The notes under the pieces are model-generated. The model had not been told where the DNA came from and did no database searches. It worked only from the letters and a program-made list of their open reading frames with translations. A stretch of DNA of 64,000 nt from Phyllobacterium endophyticum (GTDB taxonomy: Bacteria > Pseudomonadota > Alphaproteobacteria > Rhizobiales > Rhizobiaceae): the NCBI RefSeq assembly GCF_003010935.1, contig NZ_PGGN01000001.1, positions 806,001 through 870,000 on the forward strand. Direction: 5' to 3'. Position numbers and translations under genes: made by a program. Below are positions 48,380 through 59,762 of the stretch, one piece after another; positions within the stretch are counted from its first letter, which is position 1; each line of letters opens with the position of its first letter.

Positions 48380-48408
48380 TTGAAACTACCAAGCCGATTC
48401 GGTATATA
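48380..48408 (+). promoter_or_regulatory. probable promoter of the rimP-nusA-infB operon
   Basis: TTGAAA at 48380-48385 and TATATA at 48403-48408 are separated by 17 bp. It lies about 90 bp upstream of rimP, just before the leader hairpin, and no other candidate of this quality was seen in the gap. Confidence 0.65.
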
Positions 48409-48435
48409 GACATCATATTCTTGGTCGATAGAACA

Positions 48436-48467
48436 GGAGTGGGTCCAGACCGGTCCCGCTCTTTTTT
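48436..48467 (+). ncRNA. rimP leader: hairpin with T run (possible attenuator)
   Basis: GAGTGGG and CCCGCTC pair (one G-T) around eleven bases and are followed by six T, so the transcript would meet a terminator-like structure about 35 bp before the rimP GTG. An RNA element called the rimP leader is known from comparative genomics; this one fits in position and shape, but I could not check the consensus. It may let NusA or RNA-binding products of the operon control read-through. Confidence 0.55.
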
Positions 48468-48500
48468 GTTTCTTGACGCCGAAAAAGGGAAAAACTCTGC

Positions 48501-49169
48501 GTGACAGACGACGCTAACACCGAACGGGAAGCCGCCCCGACAGAGGGCGCGGACCAGCGGATCATCACTGAAACGGGCATCGACGCCCGCGTTGCCGGTA
48601 TCATTGAACCGGTGCTGGAATCTATCGGCTTTCGGCTGGTGCGAACCCGACTTTCCGGTCTGAACGGCTTGACATTGCAGATCATGACGGAGCGCCACGA
48701 TGGTACGATGACGGTCGAGGATTGTGAACTCGTCAGCCGCACCCTGTCGCCTGTGCTGGACGTCGAGGATCCGATCGATCGCCACTATCATCTGGAAGTT
48801 TCTTCGCCTGGAATTGATCGCCCCCTAGTGCGCAAGTCGGATTTTACCACTTGGACCGGTCACATCGCCAAGATCGATACATCTGCCGTCCTGGAAGGGC
48901 GCAAGAAGTTTCGCGGGCGGATCGGCGAAGTTTCCGCTGATGGAGTGACGATCGAGAGCGACCAGGCAAGCTATGGCGACAAACCCGTCGTACAGGTGCC
49001 GTTCGAAATGATTGCCGAGGCGCGGCTTATTCTGACGGACGAACTCATCCGTGATGCGTTGCGCCGCGACAAGGATCTGCGTGAAGGCCGTATCCCGGAA
49101 GAAAACACCGATACGGCGGAAGAGACGGGCATGCCCGCTGCCGACCAGGAACAAACAAAACAGATTTGA
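48501..49169 (+). CDS. rimP: ribosome maturation factor RimP
   Basis: A 222-residue RimP: an N-terminal alpha/beta domain ([20 protein letters not shown]), the conserved [10 protein letters not shown] and a C-terminal SH3-like domain to about residue 190, then an acidic tail that makes it longer than the E. coli protein (150). It helps 30S subunit assembly. The start is a GTG. It leads the nusA-infB operon. Confidence 0.95.
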   Translation: MTDDANTEREAAPTEGADQRIITETGIDARVAGIIEPVLESIGFRLVRTRLSGLNGLTLQIMTERHDGTMTVEDCELVSRTLSPVLDVEDPIDRHYHLEVSSPGIDRPLVRKSDFTTWTGHIAKIDTSAVLEGRKKFRGRIGEVSADGVTIESDQASYGDKPVVQVPFEMIAEARLILTDELIRDALRRDKDLREGRIPEENTDTAEETGMPAADQEQTKQI

Positions 49170-49235
49170 TTTTTCATACACCCGCGGGAGAAGCGGGATG
49201 GTGAGCCCCAAAGGGGAACCTTCAAGGAGAAGAAC

Positions 49236-50837
49236 ATGGCAGTCAGTGCAAACAGGCTAGAACTTCTGCAGATCGCCGATGCGGTGGCGCGCGAGAAGTC
49301 AATTGACCGCGAAATCGTGATTGCGGCGATGGCCGATGCCATTCAGAAGGCCGCTCGCTCGCGCTACGGCCAGGAAACCAACATTCGGGCCGATATCAAC
49401 GCCAAGACAGGCGAGATCAAGCTTCAGCGTCTGCTCGAGGTGGTCGACAATGTCGAGGATCCGGTCACGCAGATCAGCATGGAAGCTGCACGGGATCGCA
49501 ATCCCGACGCGCAGCCTGGTGATTTCCTTGCCGACCAGCTGCCGCCGATGGATTTCGGCCGTATCGCTGCGCAGTCCGCCAAGCAGGTGATCGTGCAGAA
49601 GGTCCGCGAGGCCGAGCGTGACCGGCAGTATGACGAGTACAAGGACCGCGTCGGCGAAATCATCAATGGCAGCGTCAAGCGCGTTGAATATGGCAACGTG
49701 ATCGTCGACCTCGGCCGCGGTGAGGCCATCGTCCGCCGTGACGAGCTGATCCCGCGTGAAACCTTCCGCTATGGTGATCGTGTTCGCGCTTATGTTTATG
49801 ACGTGCGCCGCGAACAGCGCGGTCCGCAGATTTTCTTGAGCCGCACCCATCCGCAGTTCATGGCAAAGCTCTTCACCATGGAAGTCCCGGAAATTTATGA
49901 TGGCATCATCGAAATCAAGTCGGTAGCCCGCGACCCGGGTTCACGCGCCAAGATTGCTGTCATCTCCCGCGACTCGTCTATCGATCCGGTCGGTGCCTGC
50001 GTCGGTATGCGCGGTTCGCGCGTTCAGGCGGTCGTCGGAGAGCTTCAAGGTGAAAAGATCGACATCATTCCCTGGTCGCCCGAACCTGCTTCTTTCATCG
50101 TCAATGCGCTGCAGCCAGCGGAAGTTTCAAAAGTTGTTCTCGATGAAGACGCTGAACGTATTGAAGTTGTGGTTCCGGATGACCAACTATCACTAGCGAT
50201 CGGTCGTCGCGGCCAGAACGTGCGCCTTGCGTCACAGTTGACTGGCTGGGATATCGACATCTTGACCGAGCAGGAAGAGTCCGAGCGCCGCCAGAAAGAA
50301 TTCGTCGAACGTTCGAACCTCTTCATGGAAGCGCTTGATGTCGACGAGATGGTTGGCCAGGTTCTTGCCTCGGAAGGTTTTGCCAGCGTCGAGGAAATCG
50401 CTTATGTGGATGCCGACGACATTTCCTCTATCGACGGTTTCGATGAGGATACTGCGACGGAAATTCAGCAGCGGGCCCAGGAGTATCTCGGCCGTATCGA
50501 AGAGGAGCGGGACGCCCGCCGCAAGGAACTGGGTGTTTCGGACGAACTGCGCGACTTGCCGGGCATGACCAACGCAATTCTCGTTGCCGTCGGTGAAGAT
50601 GGCGTCAAGACGGTCGAGGACTTTGCTGGCTACGCGGTCGACGAACTGACCGGGTGGCGTGAGCGCAAGGATGGTGAGACAATCAACTATCCAGGCATTC
50701 TGTCATCATTCGAGGTCAGCCGTGCGGACGCAGAACAGATGGTGCTTGCAGCACGTCTGAAGGCCGGATGGATCACGGAAGACGATCTTGCCGCGGCTGA
50801 AGTCGAACCAGAAGCCGAAGAAGAGGTGGCTGGCTGA
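49236..50837 (+). CDS. nusA: transcription termination/antitermination protein NusA
   Basis: A 533-residue NusA: N-terminal RNAP-binding domain, S1 domain (about 135-200), two KH domains ([18 protein letters not shown] and [16 protein letters not shown]) and C-terminal helix-hairpin-helix repeats ([28 protein letters not shown]). It controls pausing, termination and antitermination. GGAG precedes the ATG. Confidence 0.97.
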   Translation: MAVSANRLELLQIADAVAREKSIDREIVIAAMADAIQKAARSRYGQETNIRADINAKTGEIKLQRLLEVVDNVEDPVTQISMEAARDRNPDAQPGDFLADQLPPMDFGRIAAQSAKQVIVQKVREAERDRQYDEYKDRVGEIINGSVKRVEYGNVIVDLGRGEAIVRRDELIPRETFRYGDRVRAYVYDVRREQRGPQIFLSRTHPQFMAKLFTMEVPEIYDGIIEIKSVARDPGSRAKIAVISRDSSIDPVGACVGMRGSRVQAVVGELQGEKIDIIPWSPEPASFIVNALQPAEVSKVVLDEDAERIEVVVPDDQLSLAIGRRGQNVRLASQLTGWDIDILTEQEESERRQKEFVERSNLFMEALDVDEMVGQVLASEGFASVEEIAYVDADDISSIDGFDEDTATEIQQRAQEYLGRIEEERDARRKELGVSDELRDLPGMTNAILVAVGEDGVKTVEDFAGYAVDELTGWRERKDGETINYPGILSSFEVSRADAEQMVLAARLKAGWITEDDLAAAEVEPEAEEEVAG

Positions 50838-50862
50838 TTTGGATCCAGACGTGGAACCGGCG

Positions 50863-51504
50863 ATGAACGACAGAACGTGCATTGTCACGCGGACAAGCGG
50901 TACTGTGGATGACATGATCCGGTTTGTGGCTGGTCCCGATGGGGCGGTTGTGCCCGATTTGAAGCGCAATCTACCCGGCAGGGGCTGTTGGGTTAAAGCT
51001 CAGCGGCGATATATTGATGAGGCGGTCAAGCGAAAGCTCTTTCCGCGCGGATTGAAGAGCAGCGTCATTGCTCCCGATAATTTGGGACAAGCCGTGGACC
51101 AGATGCTCGCAAAATCGGCGTTGGGCAGTTTTGGGTTGGCGCGAAAGGCCGGGGTTGTGGTAACAGGGGCCGCAAAAGTGGATATAGCAATCCGCAACGG
51201 CACCGCCGCACTCGTGCTTCATGCCTTTGAGGCAGCGGAAGATGGCGTCCGCAAACTTGACCAGGCCCGCCGTTCGGTTGTTTATGCGGGCGGACCTGAA
51301 ATACCCGCCCTTTCATTGTTTGAAAGCAGTGAAATGGATTTGGCATTGGGTGGGGTAAATGTGATACATGCTGCCGTACTCAAGGGGAAGGCAGCTGCCG
51401 GGTTCTTAAAGAGAGCTTGGCTTCTACAGCATTTTCGCGATGGCCCCACGGATGTGGCCGACGCTAAAGCGGCAACTGTCGCGAAGGAAACGGAAACGGA
51501 ATGA
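50863..51504 (+). CDS. RNA-binding protein: YlxR (DUF448) domain fused to an L7Ae-like (YlxQ) domain
   Basis: About 213 residues. The N-terminal DUF448 domain has RTCIVTR and LPGRGCWV, and the C-terminal part (from about residue 85, [16 protein letters not shown]) is an L7Ae/YlxQ-like fold. In Gram-positives these are two neighbouring genes; the fused form is usual in alphaproteobacteria. ATG 50863 has GGAA six bases upstream; an upstream in-frame TTG at 50839 is possible. It stands between nusA and infB and overlaps infB by 4 bp. Confidence 0.9.
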   Translation: MNDRTCIVTRTSGTVDDMIRFVAGPDGAVVPDLKRNLPGRGCWVKAQRRYIDEAVKRKLFPRGLKSSVIAPDNLGQAVDQMLAKSALGSFGLARKAGVVVTGAAKVDIAIRNGTAALVLHAFEAAEDGVRKLDQARRSVVYAGGPEIPALSLFESSEMDLALGGVNVIHAAVLKGKAAAGFLKRAWLLQHFRDGPTDVADAKAATVAKETETE

Positions 51505-54212
51505 GCGATACAAAATCGACAGACGACAAGACGCTAGGCGTCAATAAGAAGACCCTGACCCTGAAGCGGCCTGGCGTTGAACAGAGCACCGTGCGTCAGA
51601 ACTTCAGCCATGGGCGTACGAAGTCTGTTGTCGTTGAAACAAAGAAGCGCAAGTTCAGCCTTCCGGACCAGAAGCCGGAGGTTGCACCTCCTGTTGCGGC
51701 GGCTCCAACGCCAGCGCCCGTAGCTGCGCCAGTGCGTCCCGCACCCCAGCCCGCTGCTCCGCAGCCGAGTGTAGCGCCGCGTCCCACCACACCGGCGGCC
51801 ACGAGTGCTCCCCAGCCGACTGCACGTCCGGCAGCAGCTCCTGCACAGCAGCGTCCGGCTCAACAGTCCTATCGGCCTTCCGGTCAGCGCCCCAACGACC
51901 GTTCCGGCATGGTGCTCAATACTCTTTCTGCAGCCGAGCTCGAAGCCCGCCGCAAGGCGCTCGAGGGATCCAAAGCCCGTGATGCGGAGGATCGGCAGAA
52001 GGCGGCCATCGAAGCCGCGCGCCGCGCCGAAGATGAGGCCCTGCGCGCCCAGGAACGTGAAGCTTCCGCTCGCCGGCAGGCAGAGGAAGAAGAGCGCCTT
52101 CGCAAGGAAGCGGAAGCCAAGCAGCGTGCGGAGGAAGAGTCCCGCAAGCGCCAGCCAGAGCTGAAACCGGCAGACGATGCAACCTTGAAGGCAGCGATCC
52201 GCAAGCCGAATGCTGCCGAAGAGGATGACGATCGCCGTGGACCCGCCGGTGCCCGCCGTGGCAGCAGTGCTGCTCCGGCCAAGCCGGAAGTTCGCGCACC
52301 GAAGGTTGTCAAGGGCGAAGATGAACGCCGCCGCGGCAAGCTGACATTGGGCACCGCGCTCAATGACGAAAGCCGCAGCCGCTCGCTTTCCGCAATGCGC
52401 CGCCGTCAGGAGAAATTCAAGCGCGGCATGCAGCAGGAAACCCGCGAGAAAATCGCGCGTGAAGTCATCCTGCCGGAGACAATCACGATTCAGGAGCTCG
52501 CCCAGCGTATGGCCGAGCGTTCCGTCGACGTCATCAAATTCCTGATGAAGGAAGGCCAGATGATGAAGCCGGGCGACCTGATCGATGCGGATACAGCTCA
52601 GTTGATCGCCGAGGAATTCGGCCACACGGTTCGCCGTGTTGCTGAATCCGACGTCGAAGAAGGCATCTTCAACGTCCAGGACGACACGGCATCATTCGTG
52701 TCGCGTCCTCCGGTCGTCACCATTATGGGCCACGTCGACCACGGAAAGACCTCGCTGCTCGATGCGATCCGCAAGGCGAACGTCGTTTCAGGCGAGGCCG
52801 GTGGAATCACCCAGCATATCGGTGCGTATCAGGTCGAACAGAACGGCCAGAAGATCACGTTTATCGATACGCCTGGCCATGCCGCCTTTACGGCCATGCG
52901 TGCCCGTGGTGCGCAAGCCACGGATATCGCTATTCTCGTCGTCGCCGCCGATGACAGCGTCATGCCGCAGACGATCGAATCGATCAATCATGCCAAGGCT
53001 GCGGGTGTTCCGATCATCGTGGCGATCAACAAGATCGACAAGCCGTCCGCTGATCCGCAGAAGGTCCGCAATGGCCTGTTGCAGCATGAAGTCTTCGTGG
53101 AATCGATGGGTGGTGAAACGCTTGACGTGGAAGTTTCCGCCAAGACCGGTGCCGGCCTGGACAAGCTTCTCGAAACGATCCTGCTGCAGGCGGAAGTCCT
53201 CGACCTCAAGGCCGATCCTACCCGCACAGCCGAAGGCGTCGTCATCGAAGCCAAGCTTGATCGTGGCCGCGGTTCGGTTGCTACCGTTCTTGTCCAGAAG
53301 GGCACTCTCAGGCCAGGCGATATCATCGTCGCAGGCAGCGAGTGGGGTCGTGTTCGCGCGCTCGTCAATGACCGCGGTGAAAATCTCAAGGATGCCGGAC
53401 CGGCAATGCCGGTCGAGGTTCTTGGTCTAGGCGGACCACCGCAGGCTGGTGATCGCTTTGCAGTCGTTGAAAGCGAAGCCAAGGCGCGTGAGATTTCCGA
53501 ATACCGTACACGTCTTGCCCGTGAAAAGGCTGTGGCACGTCAGGCTGGTTCGCGCGGTTCGCTCGAACAGATGATGAGCCAGTTGCAAGTAACCGGGCTG
53601 AAGGAATTTCCGCTTCTCATCAAGGGTGATGTGCAAGGCTCGATCGAAGCTATTGCCGGTGCCCTGGAGAAACTCGGAACCGACGAAGTTCGTGCCCGGA
53701 TCATTCATTCGGGTGCTGGCGGAATCACCGAGAGCGATATCGCTCTCGCGGAGGCTTCCAACGCAGCGATCATCGGATTCAACGTGCGTGCCAACAAGCA
53801 GGCGCGTGATTTGGCCGAGCGTGAAGGTATCGAAATTCGCTACTACAACATCATCTACGATCTCGTCGACGATGTGAAAGCGGCGATGTCGGGTCTGCTG
53901 TCGCCAGAACGCCGCGAAACCTTCATCGGCAACGCGGAAATTCTGGAAGTCTTCAACATCACCAAGGTCGGCAAGGTTGCTGGCTGCCGTGTCACGGAAG
54001 GCAAGGTGGAACGTGGTGCGGGTGTCCGGCTTATTCGCGACAACGTCGTCATCCACGAGGGCAAGCTCAAGACACTCAAGCGCTTCAAGGACGAAGTCAG
54101 CGAAGTCCCGGCCGGCCAGGAATGTGGTATGGCGTTCGAGAACTACGACGATATGCGCGCAGGCGATACGATCGAGGCTTTCCGCGTCGAACACGTCACC
54201 CGCACGCTTTAA
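51501..54212 (+). CDS. infB: translation initiation factor IF-2
   Basis: A 903-residue IF-2. A long Ala/Pro-rich then Arg/Glu-rich charged N-terminal region (to about residue 310) precedes the IF2_N domain, the GTPase domain with GHVDHGKT (410-417), DTPGHAAF and NKIDKP, and two beta-barrels with the fMet-tRNA-binding C2 domain. It brings initiator tRNA to the 30S subunit. It is translationally coupled to the ylxR gene. Confidence 0.98.
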   Translation: MSDTKSTDDKTLGVNKKTLTLKRPGVEQSTVRQNFSHGRTKSVVVETKKRKFSLPDQKPEVAPPVAAAPTPAPVAAPVRPAPQPAAPQPSVAPRPTTPAATSAPQPTARPAAAPAQQRPAQQSYRPSGQRPNDRSGMVLNTLSAAELEARRKALEGSKARDAEDRQKAAIEAARRAEDEALRAQEREASARRQAEEEERLRKEAEAKQRAEEESRKRQPELKPADDATLKAAIRKPNAAEEDDDRRGPAGARRGSSAAPAKPEVRAPKVVKGEDERRRGKLTLGTALNDESRSRSLSAMRRRQEKFKRGMQQETREKIAREVILPETITIQELAQRMAERSVDVIKFLMKEGQMMKPGDLIDADTAQLIAEEFGHTVRRVAESDVEEGIFNVQDDTASFVSRPPVVTIMGHVDHGKTSLLDAIRKANVVSGEAGGITQHIGAYQVEQNGQKITFIDTPGHAAFTAMRARGAQATDIAILVVAADDSVMPQTIESINHAKAAGVPIIVAINKIDKPSADPQKVRNGLLQHEVFVESMGGETLDVEVSAKTGAGLDKLLETILLQAEVLDLKADPTRTAEGVVIEAKLDRGRGSVATVLVQKGTLRPGDIIVAGSEWGRVRALVNDRGENLKDAGPAMPVEVLGLGGPPQAGDRFAVVESEAKAREISEYRTRLAREKAVARQAGSRGSLEQMMSQLQVTGLKEFPLLIKGDVQGSIEAIAGALEKLGTDEVRARIIHSGAGGITESDIALAEASNAAIIGFNVRANKQARDLAEREGIEIRYYNIIYDLVDDVKAAMSGLLSPERRETFIGNAEILEVFNITKVGKVAGCRVTEGKVERGAGVRLIRDNVVIHEGKLKTLKRFKDEVSEVPAGQECGMAFENYDDMRAGDTIEAFRVEHVTRTL

Positions 54213-54237
54213 AGGCAGCGCCCAATATTTGCAGACA

Positions 54238-54275
54238 GGATCGCCGGAATGAAAACCGGCGATCCATTGTTTATT
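54238..54275 (+). terminator. 10-bp hairpin between infB and rbfA (terminator or attenuator)
   Basis: GGATCGCCGG and CCGGCGATCC pair perfectly around AATGAAAA and are followed by the T-rich ATTGTTTATT. The position, 26 bp after the infB stop and ahead of rbfA in the same operon, suggests partial termination that lowers expression of rbfA-truB, or an RNA processing site. Confidence 0.65.
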
Positions 54276-54308
54276 GGCATATGACATTCTTGGGATAAGA
54301 TAAAATTT

Positions 54309-54767
54309 ATGGCTCGTTTTGCTACAGGATCAGGCCCTTCTCAACGCCAGCTGCGCGTCAGTGAGCAGGTGCGTCACGCAGTTTCCCAGGTGCTCCAGCG
54401 CGGCGATGTTCGCGACGACAAGCTAGAAAATGCCGTGATCGCCATTTCCGAAGTCCGCATGTCACCTGATCTGAAAATTGCGACCTGCTTCGTGTCGCCT
54501 GTTGGCGCCGCCGATAGTGAAGGTGTCATCAGCGCCTTGAACAGGAACGCGCGGTTCATTCGCGGCAGGGCGGCATCCCATCTCAAGCAGATGAAATATA
54601 TGCCGGAATTCAGGTTCCGCATCGATACAAGCTTCGATAATTACGCCAAGATAGATGCCCTGTTACGCAAGCCGGAGGTCACCCGCGATCTCGTGGACGA
54701 GGAGGACGACGGTGGTGATCCCAATCCGGGCGACGTGCCAGGTCACGGTGGCGACGGTAACGAGTAA
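54309..54767 (+). CDS. rbfA: ribosome-binding factor A
   Basis: A 152-residue RbfA with the KH-like fold: [20 protein letters not shown] and [20 protein letters not shown] Gly/Asp-rich tail extends it beyond the E. coli length. It matures the 30S subunit in the cold. truB begins one base after its stop. Confidence 0.95.
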   Translation: MARFATGSGPSQRQLRVSEQVRHAVSQVLQRGDVRDDKLENAVIAISEVRMSPDLKIATCFVSPVGAADSEGVISALNRNARFIRGRAASHLKQMKYMPEFRFRIDTSFDNYAKIDALLRKPEVTRDLVDEEDDGGDPNPGDVPGHGGDGNE

Positions 54768-54768
54768 T

Positions 54769-55740
54769 ATGTCACGGCAGCGCAAGAAAAAAGGCCGTCC
54801 GGTTTCCGGTTGGCTGATCTTAGATAAGCCGAAGGGCATGGGGTCCACCGAGGCCGTCTCCAAGATCAAATGGTTGTTCAAGGCCGAAAAGGCCGGACAT
54901 GCTGGGACGCTCGACCCTCTGGCATCCGGCATGCTGCCGATTGCTTTGGGCGAGGCGACAAAGACCGTTCCCTACGTCATGGACGGAACGAAGATATATC
55001 GTTTTACCGTAAGCTGGGGTGCTGAGCGCTCGACGGACGATCTCGAGGGCGATGTCACTGTGACCTCGGACTTGCGTCCCGACGAAGCATCAATCAAAGC
55101 GTTGCTGCGGAAATACATCGGTGTCATCCAACAGACGCCGCCCAAGTTCTCTGCCATTAAAATCGCTGGCGAACGGGCCTACGATCTTGCCCGCGGCGGC
55201 GAGGAAGTCGAGATACCCTCGCGCGAAGTCGAGATATTTCGATTGGAGCTGATCGAGCGCCCCGACGATTCAACCGCGATCTTCGAAGTCGAATGCGGCA
55301 AAGGCACCTATGTGCGCTCTCTTGCACGCGACATGGGACGTGAACTCGGCTGTTATGGCCATATCTCAGACCTGCGCCGAACCGGGGTTGCACCCTTCGA
55401 CGAGTCGGATTTTGTCACCCTTGCGGAATTGGAAGCGGCGCACCCTCCCGTCCCGACGGACGAAGAGGGTGAGGATCGATCTTATGAGCGGCTTGCCGAC
55501 CGGTTCTCCGTCATGGATGCATTTCTGATCGACACTGGCGCGGCGCTTGAAAGCCTCCCGCAGGTAGCCGTTTCAGACGATCAGGCGCACCGTATTCGTA
55601 TGGGTAATCCCGTGATACTGCGCGGGCGTGATGCGCCGGTTCAAGCAGATGAGGCTTGCGTAACCGCCAAAGGCAAGCTGCTTGCCATCGGTTTCATCGA
55701 GCACGGGCAGTTCCAGCCGAAGCGCGTATTCACGGCCTGA
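54769..55740 (+). CDS. truB: tRNA pseudouridine(55) synthase TruB
   Basis: A 323-residue Tru[15 protein letters not shown] and [14 protein letters not shown] with catalytic Asp49 are diagnostic, and [12 protein letters not shown] and a C-terminal PUA-like part follow. It makes pseudouridine 55 in the tRNA T loop. ATG 54769 is chosen as the first after rbfA; the upstream open frame lies inside rbfA. Confidence 0.96.
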   Translation: MSRQRKKKGRPVSGWLILDKPKGMGSTEAVSKIKWLFKAEKAGHAGTLDPLASGMLPIALGEATKTVPYVMDGTKIYRFTVSWGAERSTDDLEGDVTVTSDLRPDEASIKALLRKYIGVIQQTPPKFSAIKIAGERAYDLARGGEEVEIPSREVEIFRLELIERPDDSTAIFEVECGKGTYVRSLARDMGRELGCYGHISDLRRTGVAPFDESDFVTLAELEAAHPPVPTDEEGEDRSYERLADRFSVMDAFLIDTGAALESLPQVAVSDDQAHRIRMGNPVILRGRDAPVQADEACVTAKGKLLAIGFIEHGQFQPKRVFTA

Positions 55741-55890
55741 AATGGCCAGAATCATTTGCGGCTGGTAATTTGTCGCATTTTCGACTATATGGCCCGCAGC
55801 GACGGCTTTGCCAGTCGCTTAACCGGCCCCCGCTGGACGACATCCCGGCCGTGGGCATCCTGTTTTCCTCTTCAAATGAAAGGATGTACG

Positions 55891-56160
55891 ATGTCGATAA
55901 CCGCTGAACGCAAGCAGGCAGTGATCACTGAATACGCAACGAAGCCAGGCGATACCGGTTCTCCGGAAGTCCAGGTTGCCGTTCTGACAGAGCGCATTGT
56001 CAATTTGACCGAACACTTCAAGGACCACAAGAAGGATAACCATTCCCGCCGTGGTCTGCTCAAGCTGGTCTCGACGCGCCGCAGCCTTCTTGATTATCTC
56101 AAGAAGGTTGATCAGGGCCGCTACCAGACGCTGATCGAGAAGCTCGGCCTGCGCCGCTAA
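55891..56160 (+). CDS. rpsO: 30S ribosomal protein S15
   Basis: An 89-residue uS15 of exact family length: [17 protein letters not shown] and [20 protein letters not shown] are signatures. It binds the central domain of 16S rRNA early in assembly. AAAGGATG precedes the ATG. The 150 bp before it probably contain a promoter (TATATG near 55786 is a possible -10). A hairpin separates it from pnp. Confidence 0.97.
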   Translation: MSITAERKQAVITEYATKPGDTGSPEVQVAVLTERIVNLTEHFKDHKKDNHSRRGLLKLVSTRRSLLDYLKKVDQGRYQTLIEKLGLRR

Positions 56161-56170
56161 TACGCACTAG

Positions 56171-56206
56171 ACCGGCGGATTCACATCGTGTTCCGCCGGT
56201 TCTTTC
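56171..56206 (+). terminator. hairpin between rpsO and pnp
   Basis: ACCGGCGGA and TCCGCCGGT pair over 9 bp around twelve bases and are followed by TCTTTC. It starts ten bases after the rpsO stop. A terminator between these genes is known in E. coli, where part of the transcription continues into pnp. Confidence 0.75.
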
Positions 56207-56246
56207 ATTCCGGTGAGGAATGAATTCTACCATGAGACAGGTCATG

Positions 56247-56296
56247 GGGCAGGATTGCTGGCAACTCGGCGTTACGAGTTGCAAATTGTCTTGCCC
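56247..56296 (+). promoter_or_regulatory. two-part stem-loop in the pnp leader
   Basis: An inner perfect stem GCAACTCG/CGAGTTGC (56261-56268/56275-56282) is enclosed, across a 6x6 internal loop, by an outer 8-bp stem GGGCAGGA/TCTTGCCC (56247-56254/56289-56296, one G-T pair). In E. coli an RNase III-cut leader hairpin lets PNPase repress its own mRNA; this structure, about 80 bases before the pnp start, is a good candidate for the same role. Confidence 0.55.
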
Positions 56297-56374
56297 GTGA
56301 TTGGTCTAAATCGAAACGGGAGATCGATGCTGCTATCCAAAGGGATCGCGCCTTTCTCCACTGAAGGACAAGAT

Positions 56375-58516
56375 ATGTTTAATCAACACAAAGTTGAAAT
56401 CGAATGGGGCGGCCGTCCGCTTATTCTCGAAACCGGCAAGATCGCCCGCCAGGCTGACGGCGCCGTTCTGGCCACCTACGGCGAGACCGTAGTACTTGCG
56501 ACTGTGGTTTCCGCCAAAGAGCCGAAGCCGGGTCAAGACTTCTTCCCGCTTACGGTGAACTACCAGGAAAAGACCTACGCCGCCGGCAAAATTCCCGGTG
56601 GCTACTTCAAGCGTGAAGGTCGCCCGAGTGAAAATGAAACACTAGTTTCGCGCCTGATCGACCGGCCGATCCGCCCGCTTTTCGCCGATGGCTACAAGAA
56701 CGACACCCAGGTTGTGCTGACCGTCATCCAGCACGATCTTGAAAACAACCCTGACATCGTATCGATGATCGGTGCCTCCGCTGCACTGACGCTTTCAGGC
56801 GTGCCATTCATGGGCCCGATCGGCGGCGCACGTGTCGGCTATATCGGTGGAGAATATAGGCTGAACCCGACGGTCGACGAAATGCCTGAGTCGAGCCTGG
56901 ACCTGATCGTTGCCGGTACAGGCGAGGCGGTTCTCATGGTCGAGTCGGAAGCGAAGGAACTCAACGAAGATGTCATGCTCGGCGCTGTCATGTTCGGCCA
57001 TCGCGCCTTCCAGCCGGTTATAGACGCCATCATCAAGCTCGCCGAAGTCGCTGCCAAAGAGCCGCGCGACTTCCAGACAGATGATCTGTCGGCAGCTGAA
57101 GCAGCCGTTCTGAAGGTTGTCGAAGCTGATCTGCGTGATGCATACAAGATTACCGACAAGCAGAAGCGGTATAATGCGGTTGATGCCGCCAAGGCCAAGG
57201 TCAAGGCGCATTTCTTCCCCGAAGGCGTTGAAGAACCTGAGTTTTCTGCTGAAGAGATCGCAACTGTATTCAAGTCGGTGCAGGCAAAAATCGTTCGCTG
57301 GAACATTCTCGATACGGGCAGCCGCATCGATGGGCGCGACTTGAAGACCGTTCGCCCGATCGTTTCGGAAGTTGGGCTCCTGCCGCGCACCCATGGTTCG
57401 GCGCTGTTCACCCGCGGTGAAACGCAGGCTATCGTTGTCGCCACGCTTGGTACCGGCGAAGACGAGCAGTATGTGGACTCCCTGACCGGCATGTACAAAG
57501 AGACCTTCATGCTGCACTACAATTTCCCGCCCTATTCGGTCGGTGAAACGGGTCGCATGGGTTCGCCCGGTCGTCGCGAAATTGGACACGGCAAGCTTGC
57601 ATGGCGCGCTATCCACCCGGTTCTGCCAGCCAAGGAGCAGTTTCCCTACACGCTCCGCACGGTTTCCGAGATAACCGAGTCAAACGGTTCGTCCTCGATG
57701 GCAACAGTTTGCGGCACATCGCTGGCGCTCATGGATGCTGGCGTCCCGCTACTACGTCCGGTTGCCGGTATTGCCATGGGCCTGATCCTCGAAGGTGAGA
57801 AATTCGCTGTACTTTCCGATATTCTTGGCGATGAAGATCATCTCGGCGACATGGACTTCAAGGTTGCCGGTTCGGAAAACGGTATTACTGCCTTGCAGAT
57901 GGACATCAAGATCGACGGTATCACCGAAGAAATCATGAAGGTCGCACTGGGACAGGCGAAGGATGGCCGTTTGCATATCCTCGGCGAAATGGCCAAGGCC
58001 ATTACCGAAGGCCGCTCCGAGCTTGGCGAGTTTGCTCCGCGTATCGAAGTCATGAACATACCCACTGACAAGATCCGTGACGTTATTGGTTCCGGCGGCA
58101 AGGTCATTCGCGAAATAGTCGAAAAGACAGGCGCGAAGATCAACATCGAAGACGATGGTACAGTTAAGATTGCGTCGTCATCGGCCAAGGAGATCGAAGC
58201 TGCACGCAAGTGGATTCACTCGATTGTTGCAGAACCTGAAGTAGGCGAGATCTATGAAGGCACGGTCGTAAAGACCGCCGACTTCGGCGCATTCGTAAAC
58301 TTCTTTGGTCCTCGCGACGGCCTGGTTCATATATCGCAGCTTGCTTCGGATCGTGTTGCCAAGACTTCGGACGTGGTCAAGGAAGGCCAGAAGGTCTGGG
58401 TCAAGCTCATGGGCTTCGATGAACGCGGCAAGGTTCGCCTGTCGATGAAAGTCGTCGATCAGGAAACAGGCAAGGAAATCGCCCAGGAAAAGAAGACTCA
58501 GGAAGACGCTGAGTAA
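56375..58516 (+). CDS. pnp: polyribonucleotide nucleotidyltransferase (PNPase)
   Basis: A 713-residue PNPase: two RNase PH-like domains ([18 protein letters not shown] and [17 protein letters not shown]), an alpha-helical linker, a KH domain ([15 protein letters not shown]) and an S1 domain ([18 protein letters not shown]). It degrades RNA 3' to 5' with phosphate. ATG 56375 has AAGGA six bases upstream; the open frame further upstream covers the structured leader and is not used. Confidence 0.98.
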   Translation: MFNQHKVEIEWGGRPLILETGKIARQADGAVLATYGETVVLATVVSAKEPKPGQDFFPLTVNYQEKTYAAGKIPGGYFKREGRPSENETLVSRLIDRPIRPLFADGYKNDTQVVLTVIQHDLENNPDIVSMIGASAALTLSGVPFMGPIGGARVGYIGGEYRLNPTVDEMPESSLDLIVAGTGEAVLMVESEAKELNEDVMLGAVMFGHRAFQPVIDAIIKLAEVAAKEPRDFQTDDLSAAEAAVLKVVEADLRDAYKITDKQKRYNAVDAAKAKVKAHFFPEGVEEPEFSAEEIATVFKSVQAKIVRWNILDTGSRIDGRDLKTVRPIVSEVGLLPRTHGSALFTRGETQAIVVATLGTGEDEQYVDSLTGMYKETFMLHYNFPPYSVGETGRMGSPGRREIGHGKLAWRAIHPVLPAKEQFPYTLRTVSEITESNGSSSMATVCGTSLALMDAGVPLLRPVAGIAMGLILEGEKFAVLSDILGDEDHLGDMDFKVAGSENGITALQMDIKIDGITEEIMKVALGQAKDGRLHILGEMAKAITEGRSELGEFAPRIEVMNIPTDKIRDVIGSGGKVIREIVEKTGAKINIEDDGTVKIASSSAKEIEAARKWIHSIVAEPEVGEIYEGTVVKTADFGAFVNFFGPRDGLVHISQLASDRVAKTSDVVKEGQKVWVKLMGFDERGKVRLSMKVVDQETGKEIAQEKKTQEDAE

Positions 58517-58537
58517 TCTTCTGAACGGGTTATAGTG

Positions 58538-58566
58538 AAAGCGCGCCCTCGTGGCGCGCTTTTTTC
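58538..58566 (+). terminator. rho-independent terminator after pnp
   Basis: GCGCGCC and GGCGCGC form a 7-bp GC stem around CTCGT, flanked by AAA upstream and followed by six or seven T. It lies 22 bp after the stop and is the strongest terminator in the operon. Confidence 0.9.
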
Positions 58567-58596
58567 ATGATGCATACTCTATTGATGGACGAAACT

Positions 58597-59613
58597 ATGG
58601 CCAACGGCGCTCTGCAAACGCTCTTCTTGCCTTTTGAGGATGAAATACTGCCTTTCCCGGACAACCATGCCAAATGGTTATTTCTCGGCGCTGAGGCAGA
58701 GCGAAGTGTTGCAGATGTGTGGAAGTCGAGCCTTATGTGCCTGCAACCATTCAAGCCAGATTATTTGGCGTTGCAGAGAGCAGGTTTCGATGCGGTGCCG
58801 AGACTAGTTGGCGATGAGCAGTTTGATGGCGCGTTGATCTTACTCGGCAAGCATAGAGGCCGCAACGAAGACTGGCTGGCGCAAGCGCTCGGTCACGTCA
58901 GACCCGGCGGTCAGATCGTTGTTTCGGGCGACAAGAAGCTCGGCGTCGACAGCTTTTACAAGACGGTAACCCGCATGGCTCCAGTCGCCGCGAGGCTGTC
59001 GAAACACCATGCCGTTGCCTTCTGGTTCACGCGGCCGGAGACGGTGAATAGTGAGCAAATACAAAAGCTTGTTGCAAAGCCGACTATGCTGGGCGAACGC
59101 TTCACGACACGCCCGGGGATGTTTTCGCATTCGGCGATCGACAAGGGATCGGCATTGCTGGTCAAACATTTCGAGGGCCGGATCAGTGGCCATGTGGCTG
59201 ACTTTGGTGCGGGCTGGGGTTATATCGCGAGCGAAGTGCTGAACCATACGGAGAAGCTGAAATCACTTGCGCTTTACGAAGCCGATTTCGAAGCGCTGGA
59301 AGCCGCCAAATTGAACGTCATCGCGGGTGAAATTCCTGTGACGTTTCATTGGCACGATGTGAATAGCGAAGCGATTACAGAGATTTACGACACGATCGTC
59401 ATGAACCCGCCGTTCCACGCCGGGCGCAGCGCCGATCCGACTATGGGCCAGGGTTTCATAGCGGCAGCGGCCAAAAGGCTCAAACCGGGTGGCAAGCTGC
59501 TTCTCGTCGCAAACCGGCAGATGCCCTACGAGGCGGGATTGAAGTCGCTGTTCAAATCGGTGCTGCCGCTCGAGGACAACGCTGGCTACAAAATCATCGA
59601 AGCCAAGAAGTAG
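58597..59613 (+). CDS. class I SAM-dependent methyltransferase, RsmC-like (16S rRNA m2G)
   Basis: About 338 residues: a degenerate N-terminal domain and a C-terminal catalytic domain with VADFGAGWGYIASEVL (SAM loop) and IVMNPPFHAG (NPPF motif for exocyclic amino methylation), as in RsmC/RlmG. It probably methylates a guanine of rRNA. The ATG at 58567 abuts the pnp terminator T run, so ATG 58597 with GGA upstream is preferred. Identity of the target base is not visible, so no symbol is given. Confidence 0.85.
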   Translation: MANGALQTLFLPFEDEILPFPDNHAKWLFLGAEAERSVADVWKSSLMCLQPFKPDYLALQRAGFDAVPRLVGDEQFDGALILLGKHRGRNEDWLAQALGHVRPGGQIVVSGDKKLGVDSFYKTVTRMAPVAARLSKHHAVAFWFTRPETVNSEQIQKLVAKPTMLGERFTTRPGMFSHSAIDKGSALLVKHFEGRISGHVADFGAGWGYIASEVLNHTEKLKSLALYEADFEALEAAKLNVIAGEIPVTFHWHDVNSEAITEIYDTIVMNPPFHAGRSADPTMGQGFIAAAAKRLKPGGKLLLVANRQMPYEAGLKSLFKSVLPLEDNAGYKIIEAKK

Positions 59614-59762
59614 TTCTACCCACCACAACTAAAATGCTACTGGCGGTAGAGAATCTGGCGTTGAATTAGGCCCTTCTCACGCAACTATCGCAGAATCTTG
59701 CATGAACTCTCGAAAAAGGCGTGCCAAACCCGTTTCAAATCCGTATCGGGTCAGCGCAAAAA

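Noticed and set aside
51534-52625. 363-codon minus-strand open frame opposite infB
   Set aside because: It mirrors the Ala/Pro/Arg/Glu-rich N-terminal repeat region of IF-2, whose biased codons suppress stops on the other strand.
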